From: Cryptomeria japonica
Taxonomy: Eukaryota; Streptophyta; Pinopsida; Cupressales; Cupressaceae
DNA: 64,000 bases
NCBI RefSeq assembly: GCF_030272615.1
Contig: NC_081412.1
Coordinates: 476,601,657 to 476,665,656 of the forward strand
Direction of reading: 5' to 3'
Part shown: positions 12,301 to 24,524 of the stretch, piece by piece
How positions within the stretch are numbered: position 1 is the first letter of the stretch
Layout of the letters: each line of letters starts with the position of its first letter
Translations under genes and position numbers: made by a program
Notes under the pieces: generated by a model
What the model was told of the DNA's origin: nothing
Database searches by the model: none
What the model saw: only the letters and a program-made list of their open reading frames with translations

Positions 12301-14695
12301 AAACAAGTGAAGAAGAGGGAAAATGTAATAAGTTTTTTAGGTACAAAAATGGTGTTGAATGGTGTATTAATGTGCCAACAACTCCTATACACTCCATCAT
12401 GACCTTAGGACACCATGAATTTAGTAGATGGCCCCTCCTCTATTTGTTCATCCTTCCGCATTCATGATCTTTCATTTTGAGTAGGAGGTTGTCCCCACCC
12501 ACTGATTTCATGATTCAAATAGTGAATGTGTTTTATTCCTCAACCATCACAAATATATTGTAACTATTTTCGCGCACAATTTTGGTTACTACCACTGTAG
12601 ACACTTAAATTTGCATCCTTAAGTCTTGGTTATAATATTGAATTAAATAAATATATTATCAAGTCCGTGTTCCTAACTAGTCATTAAATATATCCACTAA
12701 TGCACCAAAGTGTGCAACGAAGAATAAAACACACTCTACATTTTGTAAAGCTAGGCAAATGACAACAAAATATGATCCAATCCCCAAAGGGGAAATCTTT
12801 ATTAATAGGTCATTCTAAAATTTCCTCTTTAGTTTACAAAAGGTCCCTTTATATGGCTAATTTATAATTAAATATTAGTTCCAATGATTTCCTCAACCAT
12901 CTCCCATAGCATCTCCCCAACCATCTCCTATGAACTCTATACGATATCTCCATGGTTCTCTCAACAATCTTCATCCCTGCTTTCGCTCATTTCTCTCCAT
13001 CTCTCATTCCTACATAGCCTTTCTAGAATTAGTCTACATTATTACATTTTCAATTATATTATTCATTAGTCATTATTCCTTCATGAGAAATATTCATTAA
13101 ACTGACCCCTTCTCTCTATTATGCCTCTTTCATCCTTTAATCTTCTCATTCTTTTGTGCTTGATCTTCCTTCATCTTGTACCTGCAACATAAACATTATT
13201 GAAGTCATGTAAAAGAGTAGCCATCCACCAAAATACATGGGTCGCCAACTATTGTATTGCATGTTCACTAGGAAATCATTTCTTGTACATGGTTCATCAA
13301 CAATTCTTCATCACAAGTTTGCATCCATGTCCCTATTACTCCCCCTTGCATCATCATCATCATCCTCATTCTCCTAGATTTTTCACTTACCCATAACCCT
13401 TTTATCGATGCTCTTGGATCACCCACTCTACTAAGTCCTAATTCATATTTTAATGTCCCAAAAAGGAAATTTTAAATTAAATAATGATTTTCATCCCTCA
13501 CCCTCCATCTTGTAACCTCACAACCAACTTGATGGAAGTCATACATTTCTCATATAATCTCCACCTTTGATCTTCATCCTTATAAGCCTATAAATATCTC
13601 CATCCTTAGCCAATTTTGAAAAGACAAATCTTGGATCCAAATACCATTATGTTGCTCATGCAAGTAATCATATTTCCAACATTGTGAGCACATTAAAGAT
13701 TCTTTTTTTTTTGTAACATTCCATTGTTTCATTTTGTGCATTTTGAATCTTTTTTCTTAATTGAAGGTCCAATTTGATGTAGATTTGAGAGTTTGAATGT
13801 TTATTTGAAATCTTTCATTTTTAATCTATATATTAATGATGACAACGTCCATCCATCAAGAAAGATAGACATCCATCCATTAAATAGGATGGGAATTCAT
13901 TGTCTATCCATCAAAAAAGATAAGGAAAATAATTTTTTGGCCAAAAACTTAGACTTAAGGATAGTCCATCACCTTGAGTTTGTAATGTTCGCCACGAAAC
14001 CCTAGAGAAACTAACACTTAATCTAGCAAAATAGAGATAATTTATTTTTAAAGATAACAACAAAACATTAATCTACATTAGCTCAATAATCTCATTTTGA
14101 ATTCCTCATACAATTTAAACATGAACATATGAAACTAAAGTACACAAGCAAAATAATCATATAAACGGTTAAACATATATACATCTTTTACATTCTTTGC
14201 ATCTCTTCATTGCATTCTTCCCTAGGGTATCATAACATCATTACTTAACCACATCATTAAGGTAATATGCAACAACTAACAATGCTCATTATCTATTTTT
14301 CCTACTAACACTTATACTCATTTCACCATAAACAACATAGAAAAGTAATCAGATAAATTCCATTAAACACCTCTAACACAATGAATCCATTAAATATCAA
14401 TACATCAAATAATCCTAAAGCAACAATACTAATATCCACTTATTCCTAGTCAACATTACATAAGTCACATTACATGTTGCATCATGTGCAAGTGATCATT
14501 ACAAATTCATCATATGTTGTAATTAGGAAACCATGACATACAACTGCTCCAAGAATCCATAGTACAAGAACTGGAGAGTAGTAGAAGCATTCATCATGCT
14601 CATGAAAATCCAATGCAAAGAAAAATATCCCAATGGAAGAAAGGCATCAACCACCCGACCATGTGAAACCAAAAGGAACCACCACCCCACGCCCT
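12300..14695. other. non-coding stretch
   Basis: No gene supported. A short imperfect (CAT)n tract occurs near 13351-13365, and CATCCATC-type repeats occur near 13850-13880. ORFs here look like chance frames. Confidence 0.5.
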
Positions 14696-14716
14696 CCCCC
14701 CCCCCCCCCCCCCCCC
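14696..14716. repeat. homopolymer run of 21 C
   Basis: An uninterrupted run of 21 cytosines is flanked by further C-rich sequence (ACCCCACGCCCT before, GCCCC after). The minus strand is a G-run that could form a G-quadruplex. The run length may be affected by sequencing error. Confidence 0.9.
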
Positions 14717-17000
14717 GCCCCATGCCTGGAGAATGATATAAGGCCCCACACACACTAAACTTAGATTGACACCTATTTTCCAAAGATCATAACAAAATAT
14801 AGACTTGAGAATAATAACCAAGACTATCAACACAAGACACTGGCTCAACCATAAATCAAGACTTACAAGAGACCAACCAGACAACATATGCAAAGATTAC
14901 CAACATAAGAGACTGGATCAAACATAAAACAAGGACTAACTAGAGACTTCCATAAAACAAAGGCTAAGACCAAGGACACAAGTAGGGGAAAGTGTCATCA
15001 CATGCTATCACAATAGAAATGGGATATCCTGGGGACTCGTCCCGGCACCCGTGATACCCATGTGGAACCATCTCAACCTTTGAGAGAATCAAGGGAGTCC
15101 GTTTTGCCTCTCCAAGGTGTTCCCAATCTTATCCTGATCATGTACTAGCACTCTAGGCCATGAGTGGGGCACCAAAACATTTCATTATCTTATTAATGTG
15201 AAAACGTACTACCCAAAACCCATCTAGATTAATTATTTAAGATTCTCACTTACTTACAAAACAACTTCCAATGAGATCTCCAAGCATCCTTACAAGGAAC
15301 CTCTTGGTAGTCTATCTCTCATGACCTCGACACTCACTTGGAAGCCACTTCCCCTAACATGCTCCTAAGGTCTAAGGATAAAACACAAACCATGAATCAC
15401 CAATATATCTCATAATCATATGTAATGCATAATCAAATGGTTCTCATATAACAAATTGAACCATCACAATACATTTCCTTCACATATATATTATTCCAAA
15501 ATAGCATGTCTTATGCAACATCAAGAATATCACAAAATTCCTTTAAAAATCCAATTATTCAACTTTGGAAAATCATCACAAAAGAATATTGAGTCCAAAA
15601 GAAAGTCTCTAGTCTGACTCAAACTAGCAAAATCACAGAAAATCCCGAAAACACATCAAAATACAAAATACCACAAAATAGTGCATATGATAATTCTTTT
15701 AACGCATTCACTTATTAATTAAGTGCTTCTACAAATTTCTTTAGCACATTTATTTAATCTTTTAGCGCATATGTATTATGAATTAGCACTTTCATAGCAC
15801 AAGTTAGCACTTTCATCACCCAATCTAGCTCTTGCACAATATGAAATAGCACATTTGTAAATTCTTCTAGCACATATGAAAAACAAGTAAAATATGACAC
15901 GAAAATTATAGAAAGTTCATAAACAAATTCTGGAAAACACAAAACAAGGTTCAACATAAAAAAATCAATCCAAAAAGAGACGCACTTAACTCAAAGATGA
16001 AGTAAATGACTCCATACAGAGAATTCAACCATAAAACAATTTCTCGACTAGAACCAAGATCACAAACAAAATTTAGTTTTGCCCAATAAATCTTAGCAAG
16101 ATCAAACCAAAACTTTCACACACAATAAATAGAAAATTGGAACAAATCACAAAATTAATTCTTAATGGAACCCGAAAACCCGAAAACTCTCATGCACAGT
16201 AAATGAAATACTAATAATAATATTACTCAGATTTCCATCCGAAAAATTTAGAAGACAAAATTCCAAACATGGAGTATACAATCTTTTCTTTTCAAAAATC
16301 AAAGATACATAAATAAAAATTCAAGGAATAAGAAATCTCCAACCTAGAATAAGAATAATGGACAAAAATGAACAAAGTGGAAACACACCAACAATCTGAG
16401 AACGCCAACCAAAATATAGCCTACTAAAACCTTCCTCAATGCAATTCTCAGAAACAATGAAAGATCCAATACACAATCCACAATCAACCAAGCATGCACA
16501 GGAAAACTCCTTAGAAGTCCAAAAGCAAAACTTCATTCAAAACCTAAAATCACCGAGTTCTTCAAAAAAAATATCACAACATTCTCCAATTTTCAGCCAA
16601 TGCAAATAATAATTCAAAAATGCCCTTAAAAAATCTCCAAAAAGCCATAAATAAAACATAAAGGAAAAATCCTAAAAATAATAATAATCTTCATGCATAA
16701 AACCCAAATACAAATTTCAATGCAAAGCATAAAGCTCACTCTCCACCTCCACCTTCACCTTCAAAAACAAAGAGAAAATAATTAAAATAAAATACTAAAT
16801 AAAACTCCTAATTAACCAGTAAATCCAAATAAAATAAAATAAAATAATAAATAACTAATTAGCAATTTTAAATATAAAATTTTCAAATAAAATAATCAAT
16901 TAAAATCTCAATTAAATATAAAAGCTTCAATAAAATAATTTATTTAATAATATTAAACTCGCAATAAATATTATTTATTAATTACACATTAGAACTCATA
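14717..17000. other. non-coding A-rich stretch with TAGCAC word cluster
   Basis: No gene supported. Between about 15690 and 15880 the words TAGCACATTT, TAGCACTTTCAT and TTAGCGCAT recur. The last 300 bp before the LINE is very AT-rich. The segment is interrupted at 17011 by the LINE and resumes at 29303. Confidence 0.5.
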
Positions 17001-17010
17001 ACATTATTAA
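17001..17010. repeat. 5' target-site duplication of the LINE
   Basis: ACATTATTAA directly precedes the change to GC-richer LINE sequence and recurs exactly at 29303-29312, right after the poly-A tail. Confidence 0.85.
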
Positions 17011-17368
17011 CTAATTTTGGACAAAAGGATAGCATGGAGTGCTTCTGGTGTGGCAGCGACTTGGTTCGAGGGCTAGGGCTCGGCCCTAGCCGTCTTCTTT
17101 TGGCATGGTTGTGTGTCCCTCCTCGCCTTGGATGTGTGATTGAGGGTGTTTGTCGGGGGTGCAGAGTAGGGGCAATCGAGGTTTTTCTGTTGGCTAGGGT
17201 GTTGCTTTTGCAGAGGTGGAGGGTACATTTGGTGTGAGTTGTGTGCCAAGTTCTCATGGAGTTGATCGTCTGGTGGTTGGGTGGATCTTTCATCCTTGTT
17301 CTTGTTTTGCTGGTCTATGGGTTTGGTTTGTGTTTGAGCCCTTATTTGGGTGATCTTGTTTTTAGTCC

Positions 17369-18392
17369 TTGGTTTGGCCTTGCATGGCTATGCAAGGGGG
17401 CCTTTCTGTGGGGATGCAAATGCAATTTAAAGATGTTATTTTTGGAGGCTTTCCAATTTCAATCATGCATGAAAAACTAATTTTTGGGGTGCATGGTAAT
17501 GGCATGGGAGAAAGTTCTTCTCAGGCTGAGGGTTTTAAACCTTCAAAGGTTAATGGATGCCTTGCAAGGAGTGAGAATAGGCTCATTTTGGTGATTCAAC
17601 CGGAGTCCATGGAGGAAGACATTAATTATTTGTCTAAACATGCCTTGATTTGCAAGTTTATGGGGATTTGGGTATCTCTACCCTTCTTGGAGTCTTGGGC
17701 TTGTCATAGTTGGACTCCAGAGGGGGAAATGGAAGTGTTGCTGACAACTAATGGCTACTTTTTGGTGATTTTCTCATGCATGTTAGACAAAAATAAAGCT
17801 TTTTAAGGAAGTCCCTATTTCTACAATCAAGTTGGTCTTTTTGTCAAGCCTTGGCATGTTGGATTCAAGCCCACAGAAGAGCATCCATCACAGGTTCCTA
17901 TTTGGGTGAGGCTACCATGGTTTCCACTGGAATTTTGGAGGGAGGACATCTTCAATTTAGTTGTAGCAGAGCTGGGGAAGCTAGTCGACCCTTCACGGCA
18001 AACTATGGAAAAGAAGGTAATTACCTTTGCTCGTGTTTGTGTTGAAATTTATCTAAATAAGCCCTTACCTGATTCTATAGAATTTCGAGTGGGTTCAACA
18101 ACTTGATTATGAAACTCTTCCTTTTCGATGTCAAATTTGTCAGAGTATGGACACTTGCAGAGAATGTGTCCTAAATCTAAACCGACAGGGGCCTCTAACA
18201 TGGGGCCAAGTATACCACCTCCAAAACAAGATAAAGGGAAAGCCCCTATGAGGGAAGATAAAGAAGGGTTTATTCCAGTTAAAACTCGTAACAAGGGACG
18301 AGGCCAAAATAGGACTTTAAATGATAGACAAGCAAATGAGGTATTTAACAGATTTGATGCTTTAGATGATTTGGACCAGTTTGATGGAGCCA
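17369..18392 (+). pseudogene. LINE ORF1, N-terminal part (DUF4283 and CCHC knuckle)
   Basis: This is the ORF1 nucleic-acid-binding protein of a plant L1, thought to coat LINE RNA. The first good ATG is 17369. After a 145-codon stretch comes a TAA at 17804-17806. The same frame then shows the DUF4283-type region around VPIWVRLPWFPLEFWREDIF and a cationic LCVEI-like segment. A zinc knuckle, CQIC followed by YGHLQRMC, is readable only with two compensating frameshifts near 18090 and 18143. The frame then continues in phase to FNRFDALDDLDQFDG, where the LTR element interrupts it at 18393. The C-terminal remainder continues in phase at 24525. Confidence 0.85.
18388..18392. repeat. TSD of the Ty3/gypsy element, left copy
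   Basis: AGCCA immediately outside the left LTR (TGAT...) matches AGCCA at 24520-24524 immediately outside the right LTR (...ATCA). Confidence 0.9.
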
Positions 18393-19273
18393 TGATAAGG
18401 GCAAAAATCGAGACACAGAAAAACACAACAAAAGACACAAAAGATCTATATTATTATTAGCTGAAAATTATCTGCAATACATGCAATTACATATAAGAGG
18501 AATAAAACCTCACAGGCTGCAACACATTATAGCTTGTAGTATTTTCTGGAAAAACCCTTTCCCACAATCTCAAATTATCCAACCCAAAAACTCAACTGCC
18601 AAAAAATCACTCTCCAAAAACTAAAACAAGTTCCTCAAATGAGTCCTAAATAGCTTCTATTTCGTTTGGAGCCAAAATTATAATTTAGAGATTACCATTT
18701 GGCGAACAAACACCAAAACATGAAATTTGAAATTTGAAAATTTAGCCAGATTTGAAAACTGAAAACTTTCTGAAAAATTGTCCAACTTTCAGCAACAATA
18801 ACTTTTGATCTGAGAATCGGATTGACGCGTTGTTTGAACCGTTGGGAATCTCTTTAAGTGAATAATATTCTTATACTCTTCTCTACTGATTCCTGCCATT
18901 TTAGGAGCCATTCAAAACCGTTTAATGTTTCAAATCTGACTTGGAAGAAAAAAAAGAAATGCATTTTTTCGAGAAATTGAAACTTGAATAAGTTTCAAAC
19001 TGTTAATGCTTTAACCTGATTCTTTCGCCAATATGATTATTTTTACGTTCTCAAGATTCCCACAAAATTTGGGCTTCATCCACCTTTATATAAAAACTTT
19101 CTACTTTTGGCAATCGGCAAGAAAAAGTAGCTTGTCAATTCTGAAAGTTAGAATCTCGTATTCGTCCAAATGGGTATCCAGAAATGCAAAAACATTAAAA
19201 GAAAAATAAATAAAGAAGGAAATATTTTGGGTGATGCAGGATTGCCCTTACACCACTCAATGCTCCTGCATCA
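18393..19273 (-). repeat. 3' LTR of the nested Ty3/gypsy element
   Basis: Starts TGATAAGGGCAAAA and ends CTCCTGCATCA on the plus strand. It aligns along its length with the right copy at 23670-24519. It carries extra sequence near 18530-18560 that the other copy lacks, and lacks a block the other copy has near 23748-23775. No convincing polypurine tract is visible next to it. Confidence 0.93.
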
Positions 19274-19535
19274 GAGACACCCATGGTAGTTTGAGTAGTG
19301 ACCCCATCACGTCTCAGCTAGTTGAGGAAAACCCAAACGGTCAACCTCTACCTTGGAAAGCCATGAAGAATCTTCAACAAGTCTTCCCCTCCATTTCACC
19401 AGATATTCCTCATATTGCCTATTCTTGGTACTCCTTTCCACACGACTATCCAGAATTGCTTCGATCTCCTCGTTCTCTGAAGTAGGTGCAGGAATTTTGT
19501 ATTGTTCTATTGTTGGCTCCTCCTATGTGTCACCT

Positions 19536-20358
19536 TCATGATATTATGTTGTCTGCAATGTTGAACACAGGGGAAATATTAATTCCATCTAACAATTCTA
19601 CCTCATATGCGTTTTCAAAATCATGCTTCTTCAAAATCTTGCAGGGACCAAACTTCTTCATCTTCAGTTTATTGTATGTCCCCAATGGAAACTTCTCTTT
19701 CCTCAAATGGACCATCACCTCGTCACCAGTCTGGAACTCCTTATACCTCCTTTTTTGATCTGCATTCACCTTATACTGCAAATTCATCTTGTTGATGTGT
19801 TTCTTCACCTCTTCATGTATATGCTTGATGAGTTCTGCAAAGTCTTCGGCTTCGACACTTGTATACTTCTCTGGTCCATCCTCCTCAATTCTGGAGCGGT
19901 CCTTGGACTACCTCCATAAACAATTTGGAATGGTGATCTACCAGTGCTTCTATTGACAGAATTTTTGTAAGCAAATTTTGTCTGGGGTAAATCAGATCCC
20001 ATCCCTTGGGTTTATTTCCTACCAAGCATCTCAGTAGGTTACCCAGAATCCTATTCACCACTTCGATCTGCCCATCAATCTAAGGATGGTGTGCAGAATT
20101 GAACTTCAACTCCATCTTCAATTTCTTCCACAAGGTCCTCCAAAAGTATCCAACAAATTTGGTGCCACGATCTGAAACAATACTTTTTGGTAGACCATGC
20201 AGTCTTACCACCTCCCTAAAGAATAAGTCAACAATGTGGACAACATCATGGGTCTTCTGACATGGGATGAAGCGTGCCATCTTTGAAAACCTGTCAACCA
20301 CCACAATTATTGAATCATTCCTTCTTTGTGGCCTTGGTAAACCAAAAACAAAATCCAT
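19536..20358 (-). pseudogene. integrase core and C-terminal region (Ty3/gypsy)
   Basis: This part encodes the catalytic core and tail of integrase, which inserts the cDNA. Minus-strand frames show [16 protein letters not shown] with [13 protein letters not shown] (first Asp) and [14 protein letters not shown] (second Asp). The HHP*IDGQIEVVNR segment follows, where the canonical HPQTDGQTE has its Gln changed to TAG at 20080-20082 and contains the catalytic Glu. Further on are the LPQTKFAYKNSVNRSTGRSPF segment and the [18 protein letters not shown]...KKFGPCKIL tail at 19536-19808. Frames are broken, so no active enzyme is expected. Confidence 0.9.
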
Positions 20359-20415
20359 GCTTATGTCCTCCCATAGCCTCTCTTGTACAGGTAATGGCTG
20401 ATACAGCCCTGTATT

Positions 20416-20871
20416 CTAGCTTACTCCTTTAGCTACCTGACAAACTCTACAACTTTGCACAAATTTCTTCGCATCTTGTGATAACTGAGGCCAATAATAA
20501 TGTTCACTAATAATAGCAATGGTCTTATCTCGACCAAAGTGTCCTCTCATTCCTCCACTGTGCTTCTCTTTGATCAAATTCTCCCTCATGGAGCTCCTTG
20601 GAATGCACAATTTTCTTCCATTGAACAACATGTCATCTTGGATTATGAAATCCAACCACCTCCTGTCTAGAGTAACAGGCTCCTTGTAAGCTTTCCAAGC
20701 CTCTGCAAAATTAGGATCCTCAGGATACAATGTCTTGAGTTTATTGAACCCAGCCACCTCAAACTGCATCTTTGTCAACAAGATTTGCCTCTTACTTAAG
20801 GCATCTACAACTTTGTTAGACCTCCCACTCCTGTACTTCAAGATAAAAGTATAACTCTGCAAAAACTCCAC
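20416..20871 (-). pseudogene. RNase H end plus integrase H2C2 zinc domain
   Basis: The frame begins with the tail of RNase H (LKYRSGRSNKVVDALSKR, matching the canonical ADALSRR). It continues through a linker into the integrase zinc-binding domain: a His pair in KHSGGMRGHFG, then YYWPQL and the Cys pair in CRVCQVAKG. It ends at a TAG (20416-20418) in [12 protein letters not shown], where a Gln codon is expected from related elements. The integrase core follows in the next frame. Confidence 0.9.
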
Positions 20872-21213
20872 CTATTTCAAATGTCTCTGATTCAATTTTC
20901 CTTGACTATTCAGGTACTACAATGCCTGATGATCAGTATACAAAACAAATTCCTCTGGCAACAGATAAAGCCTTGATTTCTTCAATGCCTGAACTATTGC
21001 ATAAAATTTATGATCATAAACAGAATACTTCTTCTTTGCATCATTTAGTTTTTAACTAAAATATGCAATGGGCCTACCTTCCTGGCTCAAAACAGCTCCA
21101 TTGGCATTACCACTGGCATCACAATCCACCTGAAACACCTTACTGAAATTAGGAAGGGCTAAAACAGGTTGCTCTGTCACCTTCTTCTTCAACATGTCAA
21201 AATTTTTTGCTGC
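20872..21213 (-). pseudogene. RNase H domain of the Ty3/gypsy element
   Basis: Minus-strand translation gives [20 protein letters not shown]-like sequence, an AYFS segment followed by KLNDAKKKYSVYDHKFYAIVQAL, and FVLYTDHQAL. These match the RT-linked RNase H of Ty3/gypsy elements with its Asp residues. Stops interrupt the frame after AYFS, after DHQAL and before VEFLQSY. Confidence 0.8.
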
Positions 21214-21805
21214 TCATACACTCCACTTGAACTCTTTCCTATCCCCTCTCATTGTTTCAATCAGGGGTGCACAAATGATACTGAAGTTTTTAATGAACTT
21301 CCTGTAAAAGTTGGCCAAACCATGAAAAGATCTTACCTCAATAGCAGTCCTTGGGGTGGGCCATTCTAGAATAGCCTTCACCTTCTCTAGGTCCATTTTA
21401 AGACCTTCTACTAAGACAACAAACCCCAAGTACACTAACTCCTTCTTCACAAAACTACACTTCTTCAAACTAAACAATAATTTATCCCCTCTCAACTTCT
21501 CAAAAACTACAAATATGCATTGAATGCTTCTCCAATGTCTTACTAAAAATCAAAATGTCATCGAGGTACACAATAACAAACTTACCCAGAAATTCTTTCA
21601 ATACCTTGTTCATGAGCCGCATGAATGTGCTTGGTGCATTAGTTGGCCCAAAAGGCATGACTAACCACTCATACAGGCCTTCTTTGGTTTGGAAGGCAGT
21701 CTTCCACTCATCCTCCTCTCTCATCCGGATCTGGTGATATCCACTCTTCAGATCAATCTTTGTAAAGTACTCCGCTCCACCCAAGCAGTCCATAAGATCA
21801 TCCAT
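21214..21805 (-). pseudogene. reverse transcriptase of the Ty3/gypsy element
   Basis: The catalytic RT is clear. [26 protein letters not shown] carries the first Asp, [18 protein letters not shown] is the conserved fingers/palm segment, and [10 protein letters not shown] carries the catalytic DD pair. The connection region (VYLGFVV, EVRSFHGLANFYRKFI, CAPLIETMRG) follows in the adjacent frame after a break near 21497. The frame before 21805 joins the protease region through a short gap. Confidence 0.95.
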
Positions 21806-22367
21806 CCTTGGCAGGGAAAATTTGTACTTGATTGTTATCTTGTTTATGGTCTTGGAGTCTATACACGAACCTCTTCGATGTCTTCTTTATCCACTCTAGG
21901 AAAAAGCAAAATACAGGTTCATGTTTCATGCCTTCCAAAAAAATTCTTCCATCAGCAAAACATATTATGGCATTACTACATACCTTATGTTTCACCTCCT
22001 TCAGGGGTTTTAGCTTATGGCAAACTCCATCCTTTGTTAGGGTATATGTGTTAGCACGACCATCATGTATAGCATGCCTATCAAACTGACATGGCCTCCC
22101 TAACAACATGTGACATGCATCCATGGGTATGATGTCACAGAGTACCTCATCACAATAACTACCAATCTTGAATTTCACCAAACACTGCTCACTGACTAGA
22201 ACTTTATGGTCATTTTGCAACCAAGATATCCAATATGGATGTGGAAGTCTTTCCCTCTTTAGCTTCAACTTTGTAACCATCTCTTCGAACACCAAATTAT
22301 CAGTGCTCCCAATGTCAATAATCACATCACAACATTTGTTTTCACATTTGCATCTGGTGTGGAGCAA
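21798..22367 (-). pseudogene. aspartic protease region of the Ty3/gypsy polyprotein
   Basis: The 189-codon frame contains the retropepsin-like site VIIDIGSTDNLV, where plant elements usually have D(S/G)GST. The catalytic Asp is kept but the next residue is Ile. A downstream DACHMLLGRPCQFDR matches the usual CHxLLGRPWQ(F/Y)DR segment that ends the protease domain. The N-terminal Cys pairs (CKCENKCCD) are part of the gag-protease linker. Confidence 0.85.
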
Positions 22368-22513
22368 ACTCTTCCTCTAGTCTAGTTCTTTTTCCTCATT
22401 CATCAAGGTTCTCCTGATAACTAGGGCTTCTCCCCTTTCAGCATCATCAGAATGTTCAAACTGAGCTTCTTCGTCTGCATGTGCCACCCGTGCATGGTCA
22501 TCATTCTTTATGT

Positions 22514-23573
22514 TTGTCCTTCCTTGGTGTTGTGGACATTCAAAGGCTCTATGCCCTTCTTCCCCACACTGGAAACAAATTTCTCTAAAACCTCCTCTCT
22601 CGGACCCTTGTCCAGGCCTTCCTCTTCCTCTTCCTCGCTATTCACCATTTTTTTGATCATATGGGTGATAAAAATTATTACCCTTTTGATTTCCGCTCGT
22701 ACCTGCATCATCAATATTCTTTTGATCTTCATTTCGACTTCCAAAAGATCTTCCACCACCTCTGTCGCCTTAAGCTTAACCTTTTTGCTTGCCTTCAAAT
22801 CTTTTATTTAGTTTCTCCTCCACTTTCAATGCAAATTGATACGCTTCCTCAATATTGGTCATTCTGACCAGACTCAGCTCCTCTTCAATACTTGGTCGTA
22901 ACCCATTAAATAAATGGGCGACTTTCTGCTTGTTGGCCTCTGTATGGTATGTTCTGATAATTATCTAGTAAAATTCTTCTGTATACTCCTTCACAAACTT
23001 GCTACCTTGCTTCAACCCTTGTAGTTTCTTCATCAAATCTAACTCATAATCCATAGGAAGGAACTGTTTCTTCAGCTTCTCCACCATTCGATCCCATCTA
23101 GTGATCTTTCCCTTTTGTCTCCTGTTTCTATCTAGCTAGACAAGATTCCACCAAATATTGGCATGACCCTTCAGCTTTGTCTTTGCAAACTTGACCCGAT
23201 CTAGGTCCTCCATCTCCTCATATTCAAAATATTCCTCCAACTTATTTATCCAATCGATCAACTCTTCTAGGTTCAGATTTTCAAAAAAATTAGAGACTTC
23301 AATTTTGGGTCTCTTCCCAATCTGGGAAATGGCCCTCAACAATCGAGTCTGATTTTGATCCATTGCTTCTTCTACTTCTTCTTCAGATGTATCTTCAACC
23401 TCTTCTTCGTCTTCACTTTCTCCTCTCCTCGGATTAAACCCTCTTCCCAGCTCTTCTTGCAACGCATCAATCTATCTCTGGAGGGCTCTCAAACCCTCGT
23501 TTGCTAAAGCATTTCTATCACCATCATTTTTGGCACTAGCATTTCTGCCACCATGCATCACTCTTGGATCCAT
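22514..23573 (-). pseudogene. gag of the Ty3/gypsy element
   Basis: The start is probably the ATG at 23573-23571 (MDPRVMHGGRN), about 95 nt after the LTR. A TAG at 23472-23474 follows LQR, where Gln is likely. The capsid-like domain shows EEYFEYEEMEDLDRVKFA and KLKGHANIWW. The frame then has breaks near 23136 and 22790. A CCHC zinc knuckle, CFQCGEEGHRAFEC, is readable at about 22535-22577. Gag packages the element RNA. All key landmarks are present but the frame is broken. Confidence 0.85.
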
Positions 23574-23652
23574 CTTGAACACGAGCCCACAATCACAAGT
23601 CCTGGTGCAAACTACCTTATGTTCAATGATATGTCCACACGCTCAAGAACAT

Positions 23653-23667
23653 CCTGTTCTAATATCA
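23653..23667 (-). other. decayed primer-binding site (initiator tRNA-Met type)
   Basis: Two nucleotides inside the 5' LTR, the minus strand reads TGATATTAGAACAGG. The common plant site complementary to tRNA-iMet is TGGTATCAGAGC. The differences are G-to-A or C-to-T transitions only. Confidence 0.75.
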
Positions 23668-23669
23668 CT

Positions 23670-24519
23670 TGATGAGGGCAAAACTCGAGACACAGAAAAA
23701 CACAGCAAAAGAGACACAAAAGATCTATATTATTATTATCTGAAAATAGTGAGATAATATATCTTTTAATATATAGCAATACATGCAATTACATATAAGA
23801 GGAATAAAACCTCACAGGCTACAACACATTACCCACAATCTCAGATTATCCAACCCAAAAACTCACTCTCCAAAAATTAAAACAAGTTTCCTCAAATGGT
23901 TCCTAAATAGCTTCTCTTTCGTTTGGAGTTGCAATTTAGAAATTACCATTTGGCGAACAAACGCCAAAACATGAAATTGGAAATTAGAAAATTTAGCCAA
24001 ATTCGAAAATTGGCAACTTTCCAAAAAATTGTCCAATTTCTGACAGCCATAACTTTTGATCCTGGAATCAGATTGACACGTTGTTTGAACCGCCGGAAAG
24101 CTCTCTAAGTGAAGAATATGATAAGACTTCACTCTGTTGATTCCCACCATTTTGGGAGCCATTCGTAACCATAAAATGCCTCAAATTTGACTTGGAAATT
24201 TATTTTTTTCATTTTTTCGGGAAACTGAAACTTGAATAACTTTCAAGCCATTAATGCTTTTAACCTGATTTTTTTGCCAATGTGCTTATTTTTCCGTTCT
24301 CAAGCTTCCCACAAAATTCGAGCTCCATCTGCCTTTAAATAAAAATATATTTTTGGCAGTCAGTAAAAAATAGCAGCTTGTCAATTCTAAAAGTTGGAAT
24401 CTCTTATTCGTCCAAATGGGTATCCAGAAATCCAAAAACATCAAAATAAAATTAAATAAAAAGGAAATATTTTTGGGTGATGCAGGATTGCCCTTACACC
24501 ACCGAATGCTCCTACATCA
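23670..24519 (-). repeat. 5' LTR of the nested Ty3/gypsy element
   Basis: Starts TGATGAGGGCAAAA and ends CTCCTACATCA on the plus strand, pairing with the left copy at 18393-19273. On the minus strand it begins TGATGTAGGAGCATTC, directs transcription toward gag, and is followed by the primer-binding site. Confidence 0.93.
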
Positions 24520-24524
24520 AGCCA
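24520..24524. repeat. TSD of the Ty3/gypsy element, right copy
   Basis: AGCCA matches 18388-18392. The LINE ORF1 reading frame resumes directly after it. Confidence 0.9.

Larger units (their letters stand above)
18393..24519 (-). mobile_element. complete Ty3/gypsy LTR retrotransposon nested in the LINE ORF1
   Basis: Two LTRs of about 881 bp (18393-19273) and 850 bp (23670-24519) share ends TGAT...ATCA and most of their sequence. They flank minus-strand gag, protease, RT, RNase H and integrase in Ty3/gypsy order. The 5 bp TSD AGCCA is exact. Coding regions carry several stops. The LTRs differ by substitutions and indels, so the insertion is not recent. The RT and integrase tail resemble chromoviral plant elements, but I saw no clear chromodomain after the integrase, so the lineage (Reina-, CRM- or Tekay-like) stays open. 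Confidence 0.95.

Noticed and set aside
18128-18460. ORF extending from LINE ORF1 to codons after 18392
   Set aside because: The last 20 or so codons are LTR sequence. The genuine LINE frame stops at the insertion and resumes at 24525.
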